This document shows, piece after piece, positions 43,426 through 52,221 of a stretch of DNA of 64,000 bases. The position numbers and the translations under genes were made by a program. Each line of letters starts with the position of its first letter. The stretch's first letter is position 1. The stretch covers positions 21,537 to 85,536 of the forward strand of contig USFR01000008.1 of assembly GCA_900553945.1 (NCBI GenBank). The letters are read 5' to 3'. The notes beneath the pieces were generated by a model. That model did not search any database. It had not been told where the DNA came from and saw nothing but the letters and a program-made list of their open reading frames with translations. The stretch comes from an uncultured Clostridium sp. GTDB lineage: Bacteria > Bacillota > Clostridia > TANB77 > CAG-508.

Positions 43426-44934
43426 TTAAAAATTAATTCTAGCTTTTGTATCATCATATTCTATTACATTAGTTTCTCTGTTGTATCCTGTTATTTTATA
43501 TGGTTCTTCTCCTGATAAAATTTTTTGGTTTGTACGTTCTTCTGCATCATAAACATAAAGCCCATCATTTGCTATTCCATAAATTAAATGCGAATCATCT
43601 GCCCAAACATATGATGTAATTACTACTTCTTCCCCAAACTCATTATCTGGATAATTTTCGTCTAAAGATTTTATTTTTATATTTTTATATCTTTCATTAT
43701 CTAATGTGAAAAATAAATAAAATTTATTACTATAGTGAATTGGATCATATTCTATTCCAGTATTATCATACATTTTTCCCATAGATCTACTGGTTTCGTT
43801 TTTCATAAGTAAATTTTCATCAATTTTATAATATACATCTGTATAATTTTTTTTGTCATACTTTAAATCACCTTGATAATTTTCGTATATCTGTATTCCT
43901 TCTTTTTTATTTGATGTAAAATTGATTTTTACACCTTTTAATGCATATTCGATTGATACATAATTTGTATCATATGCGTAACTATTGTAATCTGGCCATA
44001 TGTCAGTTAGTTTGTCCATAAAATCATTTATATCTTTCTTTTCATCGTATTCTTTAACTAAATTTTCAAATTCTGTGTAATCATATTGATAATTTGGATA
44101 TATTGATATTTCATCTGCTGTAAATATTACATAAAATGTATCTGTTTTATATCCCAAAATTCCTATATTTTTGTATGATGTTCCTAGCGCTGCTTCAATT
44201 GTTTCTAGACTTTCTCCTACTTTATAGTCACCAACAACTTCCTTTTTATATTTATTTGTAAATATTATATTAAATACCTTTCCTTTAATTGTTCTAACTC
44301 TATATCCTTCATCAAAATAAATATCATATTTTTCATATTGGCTTTCTTTTGAGCCAAGATTTACATTTGATGTATTCCATTTTGCATTAATTAAATTTTG
44401 TAATATTTCTGAATTAACTTTTAAATCAATCATTTCTACTTTTAATTCATTTGCTTTACTATTTTTAGATGTTTGATTCTTATAATAATTTATATCTCCA
44501 TTTATCTTAACTTCTGAAATTCCATTTGATGTACACTTAACTTCTATTGTTATTTTTTTACTTGAATCTATTAATCTAAAACTTTTAAAGTTTGTAACCA
44601 TTGCAATTTTTTCATAAAAATTTTTAAAATAAGGTTCTTTTGAAATATTTTCTTCATATAGATCATATTTAAAATTTAAATATATATCTATGTCATATCC
44701 ATCTGTTTTAGAATCCTCCATTGATATAAAATCACTTTCCAAATATTCTACAACATCTTGAACCGTTTCAAGACTTTGGTTTAAATCTATATCTTCTGGA
44801 TTTACTTTTTCTTTATTATTCTTTTTAGTTGGCATTAATGCTAATGATAATATAATTAAAAATGCCAATGCTCCAGCACAAAATATTATAATTTTTTCTT
44901 TTTTTGAAAGAACTTTTCTTTTTTTCTTTTTCAT
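43426..44934 (-). CDS. Unknown single-pass extracytoplasmic protein of the secretion locus
   Basis: A 502-aa protein: a strongly basic N-terminus (MKKKKRKVLSKKEK), one membrane helix (about 16-34), and a large extracytoplasmic region rich in Tyr, Asp and Lys with many predicted beta strands. The last 80 residues (DSHLIYGIANDGLYVYDAEERTNQKIL) resemble a beta-propeller blade or similar repeat. I recognise no family. AGGAG precedes the ATG. It lies 11 bp before the NlpC/P60-VirB6 gene and is likely a structural envelope part. Confidence 0.65.
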   Translation of the reverse strand: MKKKKRKVLSKKEKIIIFCAGALAFLIILSLALMPTKKNNKEKVNPEDIDLNQSLETVQDVVEYLESDFISMEDSKTDGYDIDIYLNFKYDLYEENISKEPYFKNFYEKIAMVTNFKSFRLIDSSKKITIEVKCTSNGISEVKINGDINYYKNQTSKNSKANELKVEMIDLKVNSEILQNLINAKWNTSNVNLGSKESQYEKYDIYFDEGYRVRTIKGKVFNIIFTNKYKKEVVGDYKVGESLETIEAALGTSYKNIGILGYKTDTFYVIFTADEISIYPNYQYDYTEFENLVKEYDEKKDINDFMDKLTDIWPDYNSYAYDTNYVSIEYALKGVKINFTSNKKEGIQIYENYQGDLKYDKKNYTDVYYKIDENLLMKNETSRSMGKMYDNTGIEYDPIHYSNKFYLFFTLDNERYKNIKIKSLDENYPDNEFGEEVVITSYVWADDSHLIYGIANDGLYVYDAEERTNQKILSGEEPYKITGYNRETNVIEYDDTKARINF

Positions 44935-45026
44935 GACTTTATACTCCTTTTAGAAATTATTCCTCAGAATACACTAATCTAATTTTATTTTATCATATAT
45001 TTTTTAATCTCCATAGCCTTTTTCCC

Positions 45027-45065
45027 AAAAAAAATACGAAATAATTAAATATTTCGTACTTTTCT
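45027..45065 (-). terminator. Terminator inside the secretion locus
   Basis: GTACGAAATAT pairs with ATTTCGTA around AATTA and runs into TTTTTTTT on the minus strand, four bases past the stop at 45069. It splits the locus into two transcripts. Confidence 0.8.
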
Positions 45066-45068
45066 TGG

Positions 45069-45770
45069 TTATTCGATTGGTGAACCACGTGTATATGGAC
45101 TTCTACTATTTTCTAATTGTTTATTTAATTTTTCCTGTTTTTGATTATCATTTTCTATTTTTGTATCATCAATATCAAATGAATACATTATTGATGTTTC
45201 TTTTTCTTTAACTTCGTTTGATAATTTAGTATTAAATATTATTTCTTTGTTATTTGAATATGTAATTCCTAAATATGCTGATGTAAAATCATTTTCATTT
45301 ATAACCGTTGTTCTTAATATTCTATAACTTTCAAAAGTTAGTTTATCTCCTTGTAATTGTTGCAAAATTTTTATAAATTGTTTAAATTCCTCCTGATTTG
45401 AAAAACCTAATTCTATTTTTATAATTTTTTTGTTCCTCTTATAATATTTTTCTACATCTTTTTCAGATAACTTCCTACATTTTCTATAATACTTTGGAAT
45501 TATGTTTTCTGCAAAATTATTATACGTTTTTGCTATTATTTGTGTAGATAGTTCACCATTATATTTTCCAACTATTTCATTTAAATATATTGGCAATTGT
45601 AGGCTATCATTCATTTTGTCTGGAACATTTATTTTTTTAATTGTTCTATATGCTTTTTGTGTTGGATTAGCTAAGTATAGTGCAATAATAACAATTATGG
45701 AAATTAGTATTATAAGTAATTTCTTTTTTGAAAATTTAAATTTTCTTTTTTTACTTTTCTTCTTATCCAT
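45069..45770 (-). CDS. Unknown single-pass protein coupled to the giant envelope gene
   Basis: A 233-aa protein with a basic N-terminus, one membrane helix (about 19-38) and an extracytoplasmic helical domain, ending in a Lys/Gln/Asn-rich tail (SRSPYTRGSPIE). No family recognised. Its ATG overlaps the end of the giant envelope gene by 8 bp and has AGGAGG five bases before, so it is translationally coupled to that gene and probably works with its product. Confidence 0.65.
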   Translation of the reverse strand: MDKKKSKKRKFKFSKKKLLIILISIIVIIALYLANPTQKAYRTIKKINVPDKMNDSLQLPIYLNEIVGKYNGELSTQIIAKTYNNFAENIIPKYYRKCRKLSEKDVEKYYKRNKKIIKIELGFSNQEEFKQFIKILQQLQGDKLTFESYRILRTTVINENDFTSAYLGITYSNNKEIIFNTKLSNEVKEKETSIMYSFDIDDTKIENDNQKQEKLNKQLENSRSPYTRGSPIE

Positions 45771-48700
45771 ATATTCCTCCTAAAAATGTTCTTTTTATAT
45801 CAGCAACATACAAATTATCAAATACTCTAAAGTACATTTTTATTACTCCTAGTGCACCTTCATTCTGACCTGTACTATATTTTCCTGGTTCCTCTTTTCT
45901 TATCCAATTTTCAACTTCTGTAAAATCTCCATTTAATATATCTCTTGCTAATACATATTGTGAATTCCATCTTGTTTCCAAAGAACCACATGTTGAGCCA
46001 ATTGGCAATGCTTTGGTTAATAAATTTCTAACAATTTCTATGTCTGACATTGATGAATCAATTACACTTTCCCATCCAAGATAAGGTCCCCAGTTTTTAA
46101 GTGATGCATATGTACCTTGTGTAACTAAATCTTTATCTAATAACCAGTCAACGCCTGCTTCCTTAACCCATTCAGTAAAATCTACTTCATAGAAGTACTG
46201 CATTTGTAATTCTAGAAATCTATCTGTATTTTGTTGATTTACACTATGCCATGCTGCTTTTAAACTTTCAAAATCAGATACAAATTGCACTGAAGAATAG
46301 TTTCCAAATGCTTTTAAGCTTCCACATAATGAAGGATCTTCATCTGCTAGCCACTTACATAATGGAGCAATATTGTTTGTACTTCCATATACTGTCCACT
46401 GTGCAATACCTACTGCAATTTCACTTGGTCCAGAAATAGTTGCACATGCTCCTTGCCCATCATCTGAAGGAACTCCAGAGTCTCCTATTGGTCCACACTC
46501 ATATGGTAGCCAATAGTAAAAATCCCAATCAACTTGCATTCTTCTGTTTTTTGTCTTTTTAGGCACTTTTATATAATCTTCAATATTTTCAATTACCGCT
46601 TTATCTCTATCTATTAAAATTAAGCAAATATCTGAATTTAATGTCTTTCCAATTACATCTCCTGTATGTATTTCTGTTCCAATTGAAAGATTACCTTCTA
46701 GTTCAAATCCATACATAACTAATACATAACCTTTTAATGCTGTATCAGTTAATTTAATTCTCAATCCTTTTAATGTTTGCTCTCTTCCTTCTACTGTGTC
46801 TTCTGTATCTTGAACTGTTGCATTTTCTCCATAAATTCTCTTGGCTAGTGTTTCATCTGAAAATATATTGTTGTTGTCATCAAATATTTCTGTTATTCTT
46901 CCATTTCCCATTGCTGTAACATCTAAATCTTCTTTAAATCCGGTATTAATAACCCCATCACCTGTTACTCTATATGCACAAACAAAATCTGATTCAATAT
47001 CTTTTTTTATTGGTTGTTTATCTCCATTATTTATCTGATCTTGTGATGTGCATTCATATCTCTGACCATCACCAGCACATATAAATACATTTTGAGCTTT
47101 CTTTTCATTATTATTAATTTTTCCTGTAAATACAATATCTCCAGCTTGTACAGAGTCTATTGATTCTATTCTTGTCCATTCTTTGCTTTCACAATAATCT
47201 ATAAAAGTTCCATCTTTTCCTGTACACAATCCTTCTTCTGGTTGATCAGTACATCCAGCCTTATATAATACCCATGAAACATATCTATCTGATGAAATTA
47301 GTTTTTTGCCATCTTCTGTTGTTGAGCCATCTTGTTTAGCTGGTACATAATCTGGTGTTCCATATTCGAATTTATTATCCTTTAAATATTTTGATAATTC
47401 CTTAGCTTCATCTAAAATTTTAGCAACAAATTCTTCATCAGTTGGATTTGAAGAAACATCCCTTTTATCTCTTATTCCATAATAAATATTTTGTGCAAAT
47501 TTATCATATTCACTATCTGCCAGTATTGTTCCTGAACCATCTGAATTAATCATATATCCTGCTGATACTAATCCTGTTGATACGCTTAAGAATTTTGTTC
47601 GTTTTGTAACTTTACATTTTTCTCTTAAATGAGAATTAAATGTATCTATTCTTTTATTTGCATAATCTGCTTTTGCGTACCCTTTATCTAAATGCAATAA
47701 TTCCAACATATATATACGTGTATCTTCATATTTTTTTAATAATGCATCTATTAAATTTTCTGCTGCCTTATAATCATCTAAATCATTTAATCCTAAGTAT
47801 ATAACAATTGTTTTAGGCTCTGAAGGTAAAGAAGCTATATTATTTATCCAATATTGCGGCGTTGCTCCTTCTTTTACATAAAAGTTCTCTGGCTTCAAAT
47901 TTGTATTGTCTCTTAATCCAATAAAATATTCATCACCTATAAAAGTAAAATTATTTAATGTTGATTCATATTCATTATCATCATCTTTATCTTTATCATT
48001 GTCATCATTATCTGTTTGAGTCATTTTTCTCAAGTCTGTAAGTGATATTCCAAGTGAATTTGCCATTGTTTCATCACATGCAATTAATGTTCCATATTCT
48101 AAAACATTTTTCTCAACTTTTTTATTTGGCCATTCTGCTGGAATATAATCTGGTATTGGCCATTCAAGTACTCTTTTCTCAATCTCATAAAAATCTTCTT
48201 TTTCAAAATATCCTAATTCTATTACTAATTCTTTTAAATCTCTATAAATGTATTGGGCATCTAATGTTTCTGTTTCTTCCAATATTGTAAAAGCTTGTAA
48301 TGAGTTTTTAGTAAATTGTACTTTTTCTTTTATGCTGTCATCTCCTGCTTTTCTTGCTCTTTGGATTTCTTTAGCTTTTGAAATTGTTCCATCATATATA
48401 TAATATTTTTTGCTAAATAAATCTTTTGTTGTTTGATTTGTCAATCCTCTTACTGCATCTTTTACTTGTACAACACCGTTTTCCATTGTTCCAACTAAAG
48501 TAATTTTATCATCAGGATCTATTCCAGGAACGTTTTCCTCAATATCCTCATCTATATAGTCCAATGTAGCTTCTATATCATCTCCAAAATTATATGCATT
48601 GTATTTTCCAGATGAAAGTGTTGTTGATTTCTGTGTTTTTACTCCAGATTTTTCATTGTAATTTTCTAGTCCGTCATCATCTGTATCTATACCTATTTCT

Positions 48701-49938
48701 GTACTTCCACTTGCTCCTATAGAGTCCTCTCCTTCAAAGTATACATTTCTAAACCAATGGTTTGTAACACTTGAAATGTAAGGAATTGATGTTCTTACAT
48801 CTTCTGCTCTATCTTTTTGAATTTTTCGTAATCCTTCTACTGTTTCTTTTGAATATGATTTACTTCCATCTGTGTAATCAACATAGTCTACTACTTCTTT
48901 TCCATTTTCATCGGTATGCGTGTGTTCAACTTCTTGTAAGTCATCAATTGATGTTCCATTTATGTGTACAGTACCTCCAAATGATGTATCTCGTAGTTTG
49001 ACATGTACTTTTGCATCTAAGTCTTTGTTCATTGCAAATTCTTTTACAAGATCTGGTGACATTGTTGCAACATGCATCGTTAAAAGTAGTTCGAATGGTT
49101 TTCCATATCTTCCTGACCAACCTTCTAAATTAAAATACGTATAATCAATATGTGCTTTCCACCATTTCCATCCTATATTTAATCTTTTTATTTGCATTGT
49201 ATTTGTACTTCTGTCAATTTTTACTTTTTGTGTTAATTCACCTACTACAGGAATTGAATCAAAAAACATGTTAAATGCACTTAAAAATCCATCGTCCAAG
49301 TCTATAAGCCCAGTTCCCCATGCATCTGATCCATTCTCCCAGAACGTTCCATCAAAAAAACTACTTCCAAAGCTTTTCAAGTTAAATGTATAATTATTTA
49401 CTAAATATGTTCTATTTTCAGCAACTAAGTATGCTCTCAAATATGGTGCATCTATTGATTTTATCTCATTTTTCACATGTCCTTCTGTTACTTCAACCAT
49501 ATTTCCGTCTTCATCTGGTTGACCATATATTGTAACACTTTCAGCAAATCCCATTCCAACTAAATCATACCCCATATCATAAAGATATTGCGCTGTATCT
49601 ATTACGTCATCTTTATTAACAAGTGCATCATCTAAACCTATTAAATATCCTTGTACTCCATCCCACAAATTAGTTGCAATTTCTTTCATTCTATTGAATA
49701 AAAATTGTGGCATTGTTACAAAAAAAGCTAATATTCCTATTAAAATTAATGCAATAACAATTACTACTATTACAATTCCGACATACAGCAGCTGCCGAAA
49801 CTCCTCCAGCCGCTGCAGCTGCTGTTCCTGCGGCCTCTGCAGCTCCTGTAGCTGCTCCAGCTGCCCCAGCTGCAGCTCCTGCTCCTTCTGCTGCTGTTGC
49901 ACCAGCTGCTCCTGCTTCTGCAGTGCTTGCTGCTCCAC
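45763..49938 (-). CDS. Main body of a giant envelope protein of the secretion locus, with enzyme-like domains lacking catalytic residues
   Basis: The real protein part starts near 49790, at a membrane helix (VGIVIVVIVIALILIGILAFF); upstream codons in this frame are an out-of-frame reading of an Ala-rich repeat. After a large unknown region come an SGNH-hydrolase-like domain (about residues 655-835, FIGDEYF, YLGLNDL), an NlpC/P60-like domain (about 860-990, SSDRYVSWVLYKAG, FICAGDG), an M23/LytM-like beta domain (about 1010-1130), and a C-terminal lysozyme-like region (VGIAQWT, to 1391). The SGNH serine reads Glu, the NlpC Cys reads Ser and its His reads Asn, and the M23 metal ligands are absent. 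It probably continues from the frames at 49691-50497 and 50475-50582. Confidence 0.7.
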   Translation of the reverse strand: MEQQALQKQEQLVQQQQKEQELQLGQLEQLQELQRPQEQQLQRLEEFRQLLYVGIVIVVIVIALILIGILAFFVTMPQFLFNRMKEIATNLWDGVQGYLIGLDDALVNKDDVIDTAQYLYDMGYDLVGMGFAESVTIYGQPDEDGNMVEVTEGHVKNEIKSIDAPYLRAYLVAENRTYLVNNYTFNLKSFGSSFFDGTFWENGSDAWGTGLIDLDDGFLSAFNMFFDSIPVVGELTQKVKIDRSTNTMQIKRLNIGWKWWKAHIDYTYFNLEGWSGRYGKPFELLLTMHVATMSPDLVKEFAMNKDLDAKVHVKLRDTSFGGTVHINGTSIDDLQEVEHTHTDENGKEVVDYVDYTDGSKSYSKETVEGLRKIQKDRAEDVRTSIPYISSVTNHWFRNVYFEGEDSIGASGSTEIGIDTDDDGLENYNEKSGVKTQKSTTLSSGKYNAYNFGDDIEATLDYIDEDIEENVPGIDPDDKITLVGTMENGVVQVKDAVRGLTNQTTKDLFSKKYYIYDGTISKAKEIQRARKAGDDSIKEKVQFTKNSLQAFTILEETETLDAQYIYRDLKELVIELGYFEKEDFYEIEKRVLEWPIPDYIPAEWPNKKVEKNVLEYGTLIACDETMANSLGISLTDLRKMTQTDNDDNDKDKDDDNEYESTLNNFTFIGDEYFIGLRDNTNLKPENFYVKEGATPQYWINNIASLPSEPKTIVIYLGLNDLDDYKAAENLIDALLKKYEDTRIYMLELLHLDKGYAKADYANKRIDTFNSHLREKCKVTKRTKFLSVSTGLVSAGYMINSDGSGTILADSEYDKFAQNIYYGIRDKRDVSSNPTDEEFVAKILDEAKELSKYLKDNKFEYGTPDYVPAKQDGSTTEDGKKLISSDRYVSWVLYKAGCTDQPEEGLCTGKDGTFIDYCESKEWTRIESIDSVQAGDIVFTGKINNNEKKAQNVFICAGDGQRYECTSQDQINNGDKQPIKKDIESDFVCAYRVTGDGVINTGFKEDLDVTAMGNGRITEIFDDNNNIFSDETLAKRIYGENATVQDTEDTVEGREQTLKGLRIKLTDTALKGYVLVMYGFELEGNLSIGTEIHTGDVIGKTLNSDICLILIDRDKAVIENIEDYIKVPKKTKNRRMQVDWDFYYWLPYECGPIGDSGVPSDDGQGACATISGPSEIAVGIAQWTVYGSTNNIAPLCKWLADEDPSLCGSLKAFGNYSSVQFVSDFESLKAAWHSVNQQNTDRFLELQMQYFYEVDFTEWVKEAGVDWLLDKDLVTQGTYASLKNWGPYLGWESVIDSSMSDIEIVRNLLTKALPIGSTCGSLETRWNSQYVLARDILNGDFTEVENWIRKEEPGKYSTGQNEGALGVIKMYFRVFDNLYVADIKRTFLGGIYG

Positions 49939-50497
49939 CTGCTTCAGCTGCTACTGTACTGGCACCAGCCGTTCCTGCCTCAGCACCTGCAGCACCTGCT
50001 TCGGTTGCGGCTCCTGCTGTTCCTGTTTCTGCACCAACTGCTCCCGCTTCAGGTCCGACCGTACTCGCCCCCGCTGTTCCTGCTTCTGTCGTCCCTGTTG
50101 ATGTAGCTGATGGTGGTGTATATACATCACCTGATTGTGTTGGTTTATTTGGAATGTCATTTGTCTCTGGTTTGTTTTCCGGACCTTTAGCAGCTGAATT
50201 AATATCTCTAGTATTACTTCCATTACCTTCTTCTGCTTTGGCTATATTATCTTGGTTTTGTTTTTGTTCATCAATCTTCTTACTAGCGTTTTCTTCAGCA
50301 TTTTTTGAAGCATCTTTATCTAAATCTTTTTGCTCGTTTTTTTCATTTTCTTTTGATTCGTCTTTTTCATCTTTTTTTTCTTTTTTTCTTCTTAGACGGT
50401 TTTTCTTTTTTTCATCATTTTCTTCTTGCTCACCATCATTTCCTATATCCATAGAGTATTCATCAGGTCCTTCGCTACTGCCGACCTCCTTGAGCAC
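49691..50497 (-). CDS. Charged and alanine-rich N-terminal part of the giant envelope protein (middle frame)
   Basis: A 268-aa frame that starts with GTG directly behind an in-frame TAG. Residues 1-130 are highly charged (Glu, Lys, Asp, Asn), with SxEGPDEYSMDIGNDGEQ near the start; residues 130-237 are almost pure Ala, Gly, Glu and Thr. The last 30 residues (CRNCNSSNCYCIN) are an out-of-frame reading of the membrane helix that opens the next frame. So this is the middle of one gene: it should enter from the short frame upstream (+1 change) and exit to the long frame (+1 change). Confidence 0.5.
   Translation of the reverse strand: MLKEVGSSEGPDEYSMDIGNDGEQEENDEKKKNRLRRKKEKKDEKDESKENEKNEQKDLDKDASKNAEENASKKIDEQKQNQDNIAKAEEGNGSNTRDINSAAKGPENKPETNDIPNKPTQSGDVYTPPSATSTGTTEAGTAGASTVGPEAGAVGAETGTAGAATEAGAAGAEAGTAGASTVAAEAGGAASTAEAGAAGATAAEGAGAAAGAAGAATGAAEAAGTAAAAAGGVSAAAVCRNCNSSNCYCINFNRNISFFCNNATIFIQ
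49786..50110 (-). repeat. GC-rich alanine-coding low-complexity tract
   Basis: About 325 bp made of repeated GCT/GCA/GCC-type triplets with CAGCTG and CTGCAG words, far richer in G and C than anything else in the window. It encodes an Ala/Gly/Glu/Thr-rich linker. Such tracts are prone to slippage and assembly error, and one frame change lies at its downstream edge. Confidence 0.75.
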
Positions 50498-50582
50498 CTA
50501 GTTCTTCTTCTCTTTCATTCTCTTCATTCTGCAGTTGTTCCTGTTTTGCTTTTTTTCTTCTTTTTTCTTCATCTTCTGCCAC
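50475..50582 (-). CDS. Probable true N-terminus of the giant envelope protein (35 codons, then TAG)
   Basis: GTG at 50582 has AGAAGGTG five bases upstream, the only good ribosome site in this stretch. The 35 residues (MAEDEEKRRKKAKQEQLQNE..., ending LGAQGGRQ) are charged like the frame that follows. The frame ends at TAG while the next frame (+1) opens 22 bases earlier, so the two overlap only briefly. Either this is one gene with a +1 change, or a small upstream protein with translational coupling. Confidence 0.45.
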   Translation of the reverse strand: MAEDEEKRRKKAKQEQLQNEENEREEELGAQGGRQ

Positions 50583-50609
50583 AATTTCACCTTCTTTCTG
50601 CTATTTATT

Positions 50610-51554
50610 TTAATTGATTGGAATACTTATACTATATGATTTTTCTGCTTTATTTAATTCTTCTTCCTCTGTTTGTTCTTTTCCTGTGTATTCATTCATT
50701 ATTCTTACTTTATTAAATGTTATATTTGTTGCTTTTGTTTTTTCGTCATAATATTTGGCAAATCTAACTTTAAATGTTTTTGTTTCTCCTGGTTCTAAGG
50801 CCATTGTAGCACTTACAGTTGAAGCATCTCTTGAATCATTTTCTGATTCTATTGCTAGCTCATTGCTTGCTATTCCATCATACAAAACTACTTCTTTTTC
50901 TGTTTTGTTTGTAATTCTTATTGTATATAATTGACTATTATAGTAATTTTCTCTGCTTTCAATTCTGATTTTTAAATAATCATCTTCTGCTATTTTTTTA
51001 AGATCTTCATGATCCATATAATCATCTACACTCATTTTTAATGTATTTCCATCTTGCTTTATTGCAATTTTCTCTTCATAATAAGCATATGTTTGATTTG
51101 TTAATCCGGTTTTTATGATATTATCAATAATTTTTATATTATAAATATAGTATTCTCCATAGTTTGAGTAATCTTGTATGCTATATCTTTTTTCATTATC
51201 AAATACTTCATCTACATATTCTTTGTAATTATCTAGAGAATCATTAAATACATAAGTTTTACACTCTTCTGTTAAAAGATTAAATGCTCCTGTATAATCT
51301 TTACTATTACATTTATTCACATAATTGTCAATTAAGTCTTCTATAGGCATTTGTAATTTTTCTGGTACCTCTGTATCGCTTTTTAGCAGTACTTCATGAG
51401 GTGTATATGTAGTATTTAATACTTCTGGTTCTTTCTTGTTTTTTAAATAATAATTTATTGCAATTATCACTGCCCATACTACTATAACTATTAAAATAAC
51501 TTTTCTATATTTTTTGAAGAAATTTCTTATTTTAAGTCTCCACTTTAAAAACAT
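50610..51554 (-). CDS. Membrane-anchored NTF2-like protein of the secretion locus (VirB8/TcpC-like role possible)
   Basis: A 314-aa protein: basic cytosolic N-terminus, a membrane helix (about 18-36), then an extracytoplasmic domain (about 70-180) with the helix-strand pattern of NTF2-like folds (LIDNYVNKCNSKDYTGAFNLLTEE). A beta-sandwich-like C-terminal part follows (TIRITNKTEKEVVLYDGI, ALEPGETKTFKVRF). VirB8 and TcpC, the assembly factors of type IV systems, have this fold and topology; that is an analogy, not a proven match. AGGAGG precedes the ATG. Confidence 0.7.
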   Translation of the reverse strand: MFLKWRLKIRNFFKKYRKVILIVIVVWAVIIAINYYLKNKKEPEVLNTTYTPHEVLLKSDTEVPEKLQMPIEDLIDNYVNKCNSKDYTGAFNLLTEECKTYVFNDSLDNYKEYVDEVFDNEKRYSIQDYSNYGEYYIYNIKIIDNIIKTGLTNQTYAYYEEKIAIKQDGNTLKMSVDDYMDHEDLKKIAEDDYLKIRIESRENYYNSQLYTIRITNKTEKEVVLYDGIASNELAIESENDSRDASTVSATMALEPGETKTFKVRFAKYYDEKTKATNITFNKVRIMNEYTGKEQTEEEELNKAEKSYSISIPIN

Positions 51555-51568
51555 CTTTTCCTCCTATC

Positions 51569-52156
51569 TTACTCTACGCCATTTACGCTATATGACATTT
51601 CATAATTATCATAATCTTTTTCAACTATTACGAAATATGTTTGTGGTAATTTTTCATCTTCATTTAACTTTTTCTGAAATACATTTGATATGGTTACCAA
51701 TATAACATACATATTTCCAGTTTTGTTATTTCCTAATCTTTCAATGTTATCGTAGCTTATTCCTACCATTGAAGAACCAAAATTTTTCTTAGCATAAGTT
51801 GTAAATTCATCTAGATTTGAAAAATATCTTTTTTTAAAATCTTCGTTAAGCACATCATATGCTGATTGATAATCTCCATCTTCTATACTATTAAAAAAAT
51901 TTCCTATATATCTTTTCATCCTACTTGATTCAGATAATTGTTTTATTTCATCTAATTGACTTGTCTGTTCATCAACTGTCTCTTCACTTGATGCATTTGT
52001 ACTGTTTGCAGTAATATTCGTATTATTTCCTTTTTGAGTTGATTTAATAATTGCATTTATTACAAAGCTTAAAACTCCAATCATAATTATTGCAATTACT
52101 ATAATTGCTATTATTATATATTTTATATCATTTTTCTTTCTTTTTATAACAATCAT
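51569..52156 (-). CDS. Membrane-anchored NTF2-like protein (second VirB8-like candidate)
   Basis: A 195-aa protein with a membrane helix (about 12-35), a Ser/Thr/Asn-rich linker, and an NTF2-like domain (KRYIGNFFNSIEDGDYQSAYDVLNEDFKKRYF, ending in strand-rich YVILVTISN and YFVIVEKDYDNYEMSYS). Its topology matches its downstream neighbour, from which it is 14 bp away. The ATG abuts AAGGAG with no spacing, so initiation there would be weak. A better-placed non-standard codon a few triplets on (GTT or ATA) cannot be excluded. Confidence 0.7.
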   Translation of the reverse strand: MIVIKRKKNDIKYIIIAIIVIAIIMIGVLSFVINAIIKSTQKGNNTNITANSTNASSEETVDEQTSQLDEIKQLSESSRMKRYIGNFFNSIEDGDYQSAYDVLNEDFKKRYFSNLDEFTTYAKKNFGSSMVGISYDNIERLGNNKTGNMYVILVTISNVFQKKLNEDEKLPQTYFVIVEKDYDNYEMSYSVNGVE

Positions 52157-52180
52157 CTCCTTACTCTAATTATGATTTTA

Positions 52181-52215
52181 GCGGACATTATATTATTTAA
52201 AATATTGATGTCCGC
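52181..52215. repeat. Hairpin GCGGACAT/ATGTCCGC between secretion genes
   Basis: An eight-base perfect stem, AT-rich loop, immediately after the stop of the VirB6-like gene. The T-run lies on the plus-strand side, so it is a poor minus-strand terminator. It shares AGCGGACATTA and GTCCGC with the hairpin at 13884-13930. Confidence 0.6.
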
Positions 52216-52221
52216 TCTTTT

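Noticed and set aside
45763..49938. Prophage tail lysozyme module
   Set aside because: The C-terminal VGIAQWT region is phage-tail-lysozyme-like, but no capsid, tail, terminase or holin genes are nearby and the neighbours are type IV secretion genes.
49923..50501. Plus-strand frame of 192 codons opposite the alanine tract
   Set aside because: Its Ala/Pro/Val composition is the mirror reading of the GC-rich repeat; no ribosome site or promoter.
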